Assembly (NCBI GenBank): GCA_021786215.1
Contig: JAJYNT010000192.1
Location: forward strand, 1 to 10,106
Source of the DNA: Chloroflexota bacterium
Lineage (GTDB): Bacteria; Chloroflexota; UBA6077
Length of the DNA: 10,106 bases
Direction: 5' to 3'
The position numbers and the translations under genes are program-made. The notes below the pieces were generated by a model. It saw nothing but the letters and a program-made list of their open reading frames with translations, searched no databases and was not told where the DNA came from. Positions 5,223 to 10,106 of the stretch are shown in pieces. Position 1 is the stretch's first letter, and each line of letters opens with the position of its first letter.

Positions 5223-5912
5223 CTACTCTAACAGGTGCCTGAGCTCGGGGACGATCTGGCCGGCGAAGTCGATCTGCTTGGGGCAGCCCAGCTTGCCGGC
5301 ACGGTCCAGGGCCCTGTCCAGCAACCCCAGGTCCCGCACCAGCTTGGCCCGCTCCGCCCCCAGGGCGTCTCGTGGATCGAGGCCCAGCCGGAAGGCCTTC
5401 ACCATGGCCGCTGGGTTCAGCTCGGCCCGCGGATCACCCTCGTCTACCGATCCGTCCGCCTGGCAGACGCCGCACAGGATGCACTCGCCGGACTTCTCCA
5501 GGTAGCGCACCTCGGGCTGGGTCATCCTTCCTTGATAGCCCGGCTTCAGCACCAGCCAGGGGACGACGTTCCGCAGGGAGTCCAGGAAGCGATCGATGTC
5601 CACCACCAGGTCCTTCAGCACCCGGAAGTGGGGCAAGGGGCCGATGGTCATCTCCTTCCCGTTCAAGACGTCCGACACCAGGGTCTCGCAGGCCAGCTTC
5701 GGCGCCCCGTTGATGGTGACCGCGCAGGTTCCGCAGATGCCGCTGCGGCAGGCGCGGCGGAAGGCCACGGTGGGGTCGTGGTAGGCCGCCAGATCCAGCA
5801 GCAGATCCAGGATCGTCTGGTTCTCCCGAGCCTCCACGGCGTAGCTCTGGGGATGGGGAGTCGCATCCCGGGCGGGATCGAAACGGGTTACGGTAACCTT
5901 GACCTCTATCAT
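5223..5912 (-). CDS. Divergent SdhB/FrdB-like iron-sulfur protein lacking the [3Fe-4S] ligands
   Basis: A 229-residue homologue of the SdhB/FrdB subunit, 107 bp downstream of the flavoprotein gene. The ferredoxin-like domain is complete: C55, C60, C63 and C75 in CRSGICGTCAVTINGAPKLAC give a four-cysteine [2Fe-2S] site. The second domain keeps CILCGVC (C144, C147, C150) and a lone C210 in GKLGCPKQID, which are the four [4Fe-4S] ligands in SdhB. The three positions that bind [3Fe-4S] in SdhB are G154, R200 and G206 here. Spacing is otherwise conserved: the residue numbers equal those of the canonical sdhB in this window. The protein should therefore carry two clusters and lack the quinone-proximal one, suggesting a soluble partner or different acceptor. 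The ATG is preceded only by a weak purine run (GCGGGGGT). It is probably translated from the sdhA message. Confidence 0.9.
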   Translation of the reverse strand: MIEVKVTVTRFDPARDATPHPQSYAVEARENQTILDLLLDLAAYHDPTVAFRRACRSGICGTCAVTINGAPKLACETLVSDVLNGKEMTIGPLPHFRVLKDLVVDIDRFLDSLRNVVPWLVLKPGYQGRMTQPEVRYLEKSGECILCGVCQADGSVDEGDPRAELNPAAMVKAFRLGLDPRDALGAERAKLVRDLGLLDRALDRAGKLGCPKQIDFAGQIVPELRHLLE

Positions 5913-6018
5913 GTCAGTGACCCCCGCTCATCAAGTGCTGAGTGCTGAGTCGCGGAGGTGGAAACCCAGGACTCAGGACTCGGGACCCAGGACTCCCCCT
6001 CGTGCCTTGAGCCCATCA
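5913..6018. repeat. Short tandem repeats between sdhA and the sdhB-like gene
   Basis: Two AGTGCTG units and a partial third run from 5934 to 5950. AGGACTC occurs three times (5968-5974, 5975-5981, 5989-5995), twice as CCCAGGACTC. This low-complexity text resembles dispersed intergenic repeats of other GC-rich genomes. It makes an unusually long gap for an operon and may modulate the message between the two genes. Confidence 0.6.
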
Positions 6019-7689
6019 TCAGTACCCCCTTGCTGCAGGTGGGTACCTGGTGATGCTGACCGGGCCGTTGTCGAGGACCGAGCCCTCGGGGGAGTACCGG
6101 GCGTAGCTGTGGAACAGCCAGTTGTCGTCGTCTCGCGTGGGGAAGTCGGTGCGGTAGTGGGCGCCCCGACTCTCGGTGCGCCGCAGGGCGCCCTTGGCGA
6201 TCGCCTCGCACAGGTCCAGCAGGAAGCCCAGCTCCAGGTAGTCGGTGAGCTGGTAGTTGAAGGCCAGGGGCGCTCGATCCAGCCGGATCCTGGGGTAGCG
6301 CTCCTTGAAGTCCATCAACTCCGCCACGGCCTCCCGCAGCTCTCCTCCCTCCCTGAAGACACCCACCTTGTCGGTCATGATGTCTCTGATCCGCCGGCTC
6401 AGGTGGGCGGGGTTGTCGCCGGCCTGGCCCGACATGACCGCGTCGATCTTTGCCTGCACTCCCTGCATGGGAGCGGCATCGACCCTGGGGTAATCCATTC
6501 CGGCGGCGATCTCCGCCGCCCGGCGGCCGGCACGTTTGCCGAAGACCAGGGTCTCCAGGAGGGAGTTGCCTCCCAGCCGGTTGGCGCCGTGGACGCTAAC
6601 GTTGGCGCACTCGCCGGCCACCAGCAGCTTCTGTAGGTTGGTCTCGCCCCACACGTTGGATCGAATGCCGCCCATGCTGTAGTGCTGGCCCGGCTGTATG
6701 GGGATGGGCTCCTCGACGGCGTCGACCCCGTTGTAGCGGAGCGCCAGGTCGTGGACCTGGGGCAGCCTCTCCTTGATCAGCTCCTCGCCCAGGTGGCGCA
6801 GATCCAGCCATACGTACTCGTTCTCGAAGCCCCGCCCCTCTTTGATCTCCATCATGATGCAGCGGGAGACCATGTCTCGGGGCGCCAGCTCCATGAACTT
6901 GGTGGCGTACCTGGCCATGAAGCGCTCGCCCTGGTTGTTCAGCAGGTAGCCGCCCTCGCCCCGCGCCCCCTCGGAGATCAGGATGTTCGTGCCGTAGAGG
7001 GTGGTGGGGTGGAACTGCACGAACTCCATGTCGGAGAGGATCGCTCCGCCTCGGTAGGCGATGGCCATTCCATCGCCGTTGTTCACGATGTCGTTGGTGG
7101 TCTTCCGAAAGGCGCGACCGTAGCCACCCGTGGCCAGGACGACGGTCTTGGCCCGGATCTGCTCGATCCGGCCGTGTTGGAAGTCGAGGGCGACCGCGCC
7201 GCAGCAGACGCCGTCCTCGACTATCAGCTCCAGCAGCATCCACTCCGGATAGACCTTGACGCTTCTCCGAAGAATCTGCTCGTAGAGGGTGTGGAGCGCC
7301 GCGTGTCCGCTGAGGTCGGCGGCGTAGCAGCCTCGGGGGAAGCCGGCACCACCGAAGGGGCGCTGGGCGATCGTGCCGTCGGGCCGCCGGTCGAACAGCA
7401 TCCCCCACCGCTCCAACTCGTAGATGGTGTCGGAGGCCTCGGTGATCAGCACCTCGATGGCGTCCTGATCCCCCAGGTAGTCGGAGCCCTTGACGGTGTC
7501 GAACATGTGGCTCTGGATGCTGTCGTCCTCACCGATGGGGGCGTTGATGCCGCCCTGGGCGGCGCCGCTGTGGGAGCGAGTGGGGTACACCTTGGATATG
7601 ATTGCAACTTGCGCCGTCTGGCTCGCCTCCACGGCAGCCCTCATTCCCGCCAGGCCGGCGCCTACTACTAAGACGTCGTAGGTCAGCAT
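6019..7689 (-). CDS. sdhA: Succinate dehydrogenase/fumarate reductase flavoprotein subunit
   Basis: A 556-residue flavoprotein that interconverts succinate and fumarate, or a related dicarboxylate pair. GAGLAG (residues 10-15) binds the FAD ADP moiety. H40 in TRSHSGAAQGG corresponds to the histidine that carries covalent FAD in SdhA/FrdA. Substrate and proton-transfer residues are in place: H227 (FHPTT), E240 and R243 (SEGARGEGG), R271 (RDMVSR), H336 (HYSMGG) and R371 (GANRLGGNSLLE). All motifs argue for a real dicarboxylate enzyme; aspartate oxidase is the main alternative but is less likely beside an iron-sulfur partner. AGGAGT (7695-7700) lies 5 nt before the ATG. The gene follows the MmgE/PrpD gene by 94 bp and precedes the divergent iron-sulfur gene. 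Sequence alone does not tell direction; covalent FAD fits a membrane Sdh/Frd, whereas the adjacent cluster-poor partner does not. Confidence 0.94.
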   Translation of the reverse strand: MLTYDVLVVGAGLAGMRAAVEASQTAQVAIISKVYPTRSHSGAAQGGINAPIGEDDSIQSHMFDTVKGSDYLGDQDAIEVLITEASDTIYELERWGMLFDRRPDGTIAQRPFGGAGFPRGCYAADLSGHAALHTLYEQILRRSVKVYPEWMLLELIVEDGVCCGAVALDFQHGRIEQIRAKTVVLATGGYGRAFRKTTNDIVNNGDGMAIAYRGGAILSDMEFVQFHPTTLYGTNILISEGARGEGGYLLNNQGERFMARYATKFMELAPRDMVSRCIMMEIKEGRGFENEYVWLDLRHLGEELIKERLPQVHDLALRYNGVDAVEEPIPIQPGQHYSMGGIRSNVWGETNLQKLLVAGECANVSVHGANRLGGNSLLETLVFGKRAGRRAAEIAAGMDYPRVDAAPMQGVQAKIDAVMSGQAGDNPAHLSRRIRDIMTDKVGVFREGGELREAVAELMDFKERYPRIRLDRAPLAFNYQLTDYLELGFLLDLCEAIAKGALRRTESRGAHYRTDFPTRDDDNWLFHSYARYSPEGSVLDNGPVSITRYPPAARGY

Positions 7690-7694
7690 GCTTC

Positions 7695-7716
7695 ACTCCT
7701 AAGCTGGAATGCTTAG
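7695..7716 (-). promoter_or_regulatory. sdhA ribosome site with overlapping small hairpin
   Basis: On the minus strand CTAAGC (7711-7716), loop ATTCCA and GCTTAG (7699-7704) form a 6-bp stem whose last bases overlap the AGGAGT ribosome site. The stem would cover only the first two bases of that site, so any effect on translation is likely modest. Confidence 0.3.
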
Positions 7717-7783
7717 TATGGAAAGTGAACGATTTGGGGACCCTCCAAACCTCGCCAGGCGCTGCGCCCTGGAGCTACCCTCC

Positions 7784-9190
7784 CTAGTACTCGGCCAGGA
7801 GTAGCTTGACGTTGTCCATCCTTTCTAGCCGCGACACCCCTTCGATCAATCCCTCGGCTCGCGAATGGTAGTGGGTCCCGACCACCATGGAGCGGAACTT
7901 GTCGCGCAGCTCCTCGAGGCTGAGGGGGTTCTCGGGGTCGCCCTTGGGGGTCGAGGTGAACTGTTGGAATCGCTCCCCGGAAGTCGAGGTGATGGTGACG
8001 CGGCAGCACCATTCGCCGGGATAGCGGGCCTGGATCTCCGGATCCACTCGGACCTCGGTTCTGGCCATCAGCCGCCGGATCGTGGGGTCCTGCAGCCTAT
8101 CGGCTCCAAAATCGCCCAGTGTGAGGTTCCCGAGGGCCAGGGCAGCCGCGACGCAGTAGTGAACCGAGAACTTGGCGGCGTACTCGTGACCCGGGTTCGG
8201 GTTATCGGTCAGGTCGAGGGTGGCCTGGTAGCTGTCGATCTCGACCCTGGCGATCCGATCGGCTGCCAACCCGGTGCTCCGACGCAACGCCAGGGCTAGA
8301 TCCACCGGAGCGTGGGTGTGACGGCAGGAGGGGTAAGGCTTGATGACGCACTCGGAGATCTTGAAGCGCTCCATGCCGCGGGCCAGCCCTGCCGTGACCA
8401 GCTGGGGTTTGGCGTCGGTGGAAGTGGCGGCGTAGAGCCCCCGTTTCCCCTCCAGGATGAAGCGGGTGCCGGTGAAGTCTCGAGCGGCCAGCTCGGCGGC
8501 CAGCACCCCCGAGGAGGCCGCGTGGCCCGCGTGGAGGTGCTTCGCCATGGCGCCGTCCTCGTTGAACTGCCACAGCCCGGAGGAGAGGGATCCCGCGTTG
8601 CCCAGGGCCCAGGCCATCTGCTGCCGGGAGAGCCCCAGGAGCCAGCCGGCGGCGGCCGTTGCCCCAAAGGTGCCGCAGGTGGAGGTGTTGTGCCAGTAGT
8701 AGTAGTGGGAGGTGCCGACGGACTCCCCGATGCGAATGTCCACCTCGTAGCCCAGCGCCACCGCGGTCAAGAGATCGATGCCCCGGGAGCCCAGCCTCTC
8801 GGCGATGGAGAGGGCGGCCGGGATCACGACGACGGCGGGATGAAGGACCGCCGAGCGGTGGACGTCGTCGGTCTCGGTGATGTGGCCGAGGGCGCCGTTG
8901 GTGAATGCCGCAGTGCGTGATCCCTTGCGCTCCCTCAGCCCGAGGACGGAAGAGTGGAGGCCCTGCTCCTCGGCGGCGTGGGCGAGGAGGATAGCTCCTG
9001 CCCTGGTTTGGGTTCCGGCGATGGCCGAGCCGAGCCAATCCAACAGGAAGTACTTGGCATCCTCGACGGTTCCCTCCGGCAGATCGGAGGCCTTGGTGGC
9101 TGTGAGAAAGTCGGCAAGCTGCTCGGTGATTGACGCCCCCGTGGGTTGGACGGGCCTGGATGGCTTCTCCTGATCCGCTGTTGCCGACAC
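7784..9190 (-). CDS. MmgE/PrpD family protein (2-methylcitrate dehydratase/cis-aconitate decarboxylase fold)
   Basis: A 468-residue member of the MmgE/PrpD superfamily, which includes 2-methylcitrate dehydratase and cis-aconitate decarboxylase. Family blocks seen: DWLGSAIAGT, NGALGHITETDDVH followed by LHPAVVVIPAALSIAE, WHNTSTCGTFGATAAAG, AMAKHLHAGHAASSG, IKPYPSCRHTHAP and KFSVHYCVAAAL. The Asp/His pair, the His in WHNT, and the Lys residues in AKHLH and IKPYP correspond to active-site positions of the decarboxylase branch. The start is GTG at 9188-9190, with AAAGGAGGT (9196-9204) 5 nt before it; this is 33 codons inside the longest frame. The gene leads the set with the flavoprotein and iron-sulfur genes, so a tricarboxylate or branched dicarboxylate route is plausible. 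Substrate cannot be read from sequence, and many members of this family have unknown reactions. Confidence 0.88.
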   Translation of the reverse strand: MSATADQEKPSRPVQPTGASITEQLADFLTATKASDLPEGTVEDAKYFLLDWLGSAIAGTQTRAGAILLAHAAEEQGLHSSVLGLRERKGSRTAAFTNGALGHITETDDVHRSAVLHPAVVVIPAALSIAERLGSRGIDLLTAVALGYEVDIRIGESVGTSHYYYWHNTSTCGTFGATAAAGWLLGLSRQQMAWALGNAGSLSSGLWQFNEDGAMAKHLHAGHAASSGVLAAELAARDFTGTRFILEGKRGLYAATSTDAKPQLVTAGLARGMERFKISECVIKPYPSCRHTHAPVDLALALRRSTGLAADRIARVEIDSYQATLDLTDNPNPGHEYAAKFSVHYCVAAALALGNLTLGDFGADRLQDPTIRRLMARTEVRVDPEIQARYPGEWCCRVTITSTSGERFQQFTSTPKGDPENPLSLEELRDKFRSMVVGTHYHSRAEGLIEGVSRLERMDNVKLLLAEY

Positions 9191-9195
9191 CGCAC

Positions 9196-9204
9196 ACCTC
9201 CTTT
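9196..9204 (-). promoter_or_regulatory. Ribosome site that fixes a GTG start for the MmgE/PrpD gene
   Basis: A near-perfect anti-16S match, AAAGGAGGT, ends 5 nt before GTG at 9190. It overrides the in-frame ATG 99 nt upstream, whose added residues are low in family similarity. Confidence 0.8.
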
Positions 9205-9342
9205 CGAGATGAGTTGGGCGGACGGGATTCCGACGTGCCGCCGCTGCGGATTCCCGGGGTGCGGTAAGCGCTGGCCAGCAGTCTAACAATCCAGGGGTTG
9301 TCGCCAGGGGATAGATGGCTCCCGCTCATGATACTACTTTGA

Positions 9343-9501
9343 TGCAGGGCAAGGAAACAGCTGCCGACCAGCGGCGGACTGCTGGTGTGGATGAAGGAGT
9401 TCAACTGGACCGCTTTCACCAACGGCTTCAGGACCTGGGTCGACGGACCGCACGGTCTCCTGGACCGCGCAAACGGCGATCGGTTCGACTGGGAGCGGTG
9501 A
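9343..9501 (+). pseudogene. Possible C-terminal remnant of an unidentified protein
   Basis: A plus-strand frame bounded by stops reads, from about 9370 on, LLVWMKEFNWTAFTNG, then FRTWVDGPHGLLDRAN and GDRFDWER before a TGA. The Trp/Phe-rich, motif-like text looks like the end of a real protein, unlike the shadow frames around it. There is no start codon with a ribosome site and the frame closes at 9340, so only a tail of about 40-50 residues remains. I do not recognise the family. It lies between the histidine kinase and the MmgE/PrpD gene, on the opposite strand to both, suggesting a past rearrangement or deletion. A chance open frame remains possible. Confidence 0.35.
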
Positions 9502-9523
9502 TGGAGACGGGGAGGCGGGGTGA

Positions 9524-10106
9524 CTACTCTTCGCCCGCCACTGTGACCAGGGGCAGGGTGAAGCGGAAGGTCGAGCCATCGCCCTCGGCGGATTCCGTCC
9601 ACACCCTGCCGCCGTGGCGATCCACGATCTCTCGGGCGATGTAGAGGCCCAGCCCCAGCCCCACATGGCCGCGATGGAGGGTGCCCCGTCCCTGCCCCTG
9701 GTAGAAGCGTTCGAAGATGTGGGGCAGATCCCGTGCCGATATCCCGATCCCCCGATCGGCCACCGACACCAGCGCCTCCCGCTCGCCCGGCCGGACGTCG
9801 GGCCGCGTTCCGACGGTGACCGTGATCTGTCCGCCCTGAGGGGAGTACTTGACCGCATTCTCCATCAGGTTGGAGAGAACCTCCTCGATCCGGCGTCGGT
9901 CGGCCAACACCGAAAGCTCTCCCTCGGATCGGAACAGGATGCGATGGTGCTGAGTGGTGAGCTGGAGACTCTCGGACACCTTCCTGGCCAGCTCCGCCAG
10001 GTCGAACCGGCTGATCTCCAGCGGTAGCTGCCCGGCCTCGATCTTCTGGAGGTCGAGGATCTGCTCGATCATGGCCAGCATCCTGTCCGACTGCTCCAGC
10101 ATGCGG
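9524..10106 (-). CDS. Sensor histidine kinase, C-terminal part (truncated by window edge)
   Basis: The visible 194 residues are the end of a two-component sensor kinase. The second half of the dimerisation helix pair (SDRMLAMIEQILDLQKIEAG) is followed by a complete HATPase_c domain: N box NLMENAVKYSP, G1 box VADRGIGIS, F box DLPHIFERFYQG, and G2 box VGLGLGLYIAREIVDRHGG, then TFRFTLPL near the end. The phospho-accepting His and any sensor or membrane part lie outside the window. The frame is open to the edge with no stop. The domain architecture with a short helix and no receiver at the C-terminus fits a classical HisKA-type kinase. The next gene downstream on the same strand is MmgE/PrpD after 333 bp, so co-transcription is uncertain and its target is unknown. 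Confidence 0.93.
   Translation of the reverse strand, partial: RMLEQSDRMLAMIEQILDLQKIEAGQLPLEISRFDLAELARKVSESLQLTTQHHRILFRSEGELSVLADRRRIEEVLSNLMENAVKYSPQGGQITVTVGTRPDVRPGEREALVSVADRGIGISARDLPHIFERFYQGQGRGTLHRGHVGLGLGLYIAREIVDRHGGRVWTESAEGDGSTFRFTLPLVTVAGEE

Noticed and set aside
7757..7774. CCAGGCGCTGCGCCCTGG as a terminator between MmgE/PrpD and sdhA
   Set aside because: The stem has a bulge and only about 8 pairs, with no T-tract on the minus strand; too weak to call.
9191..9289. ATG-started N-terminal extension of the MmgE/PrpD protein (33 extra residues)
   Set aside because: The GTG at 9190 has an AAAGGAGGT site 5 nt upstream; the extension lacks a ribosome site and family-like sequence.
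8202..9602. 466-residue minus-strand frame across the MmgE/PrpD gene
   Set aside because: Out-of-frame shadow produced by high GC; His/Arg/Pro-rich with no recognisable domain.
1..10106. CRISPR array, tRNA or rRNA genes
   Set aside because: No regularly spaced direct repeats and no cloverleaf or rRNA-like sequence seen on either strand.

Overview
The window is GC-rich bacterial chromosomal DNA, densely coded, with several kinds of dispersed palindromic and tandem repeats between genes. The repeat style (a TGTAGAGACG-type palindrome with a CATG centre, CACAGAGACACAGAG-type inverted arms, AGTGCTGAGTGCTGAGT tandem units), the GC content and the succinate dehydrogenase genes resemble Chloroflexota or a neighbouring phylum. 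This is an impression from composition and repeats, not a demonstrated placement.

Layout, left to right. Positions 1-74 hold the first codons of a minus-strand gene that runs off the window. Positions 75-553 hold no supported gene and two hairpins. A canonical sdhB follows (554-1252, minus). Upstream of it lies a complete IS1182-like insertion sequence (1285-3020), sitting exactly in the centre of a 32-bp perfect palindrome and flanked by a CATG duplication. Next come a two-TM potassium channel with RCK domain (3033-4061, minus), a divergent intergenic region with a second CATG-centred palindrome, a plus-strand SDR-fold protein (4345-5136), and a long inverted repeat between convergent genes. 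The minus-strand set mmgE/prpD-like (7784-9190) > sdhA/frdA flavoprotein (6019-7689) > divergent sdhB-like gene (5223-5912) follows. The window ends with a short plus-strand protein remnant (9343-9501) and the C-terminal part of a sensor histidine kinase (9524-10106, minus).

How the genes may work together: the flavoprotein and the adjacent iron-sulfur protein look like a co-transcribed dicarboxylate oxidoreductase pair, next to a dehydratase/decarboxylase-family gene acting on tricarboxylate-like substrates. There are two iron-sulfur subunits in about 5.4 kb but only one flavoprotein. The canonical one keeps ligands for all three clusters. The one beside sdhA has lost exactly the three cysteines that bind the [3Fe-4S] cluster and kept the eight that bind the [2Fe-2S] and [4Fe-4S] clusters. 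No complete membrane anchor gene is in the window; the truncated gene at the left edge is a possible candidate only by position and a few residues.

Strongest points for follow-up: the coordinated loss of one Fe-S cluster site, and the nested insertion of the IS in a palindrome that appears to have linked the channel gene and sdhB.
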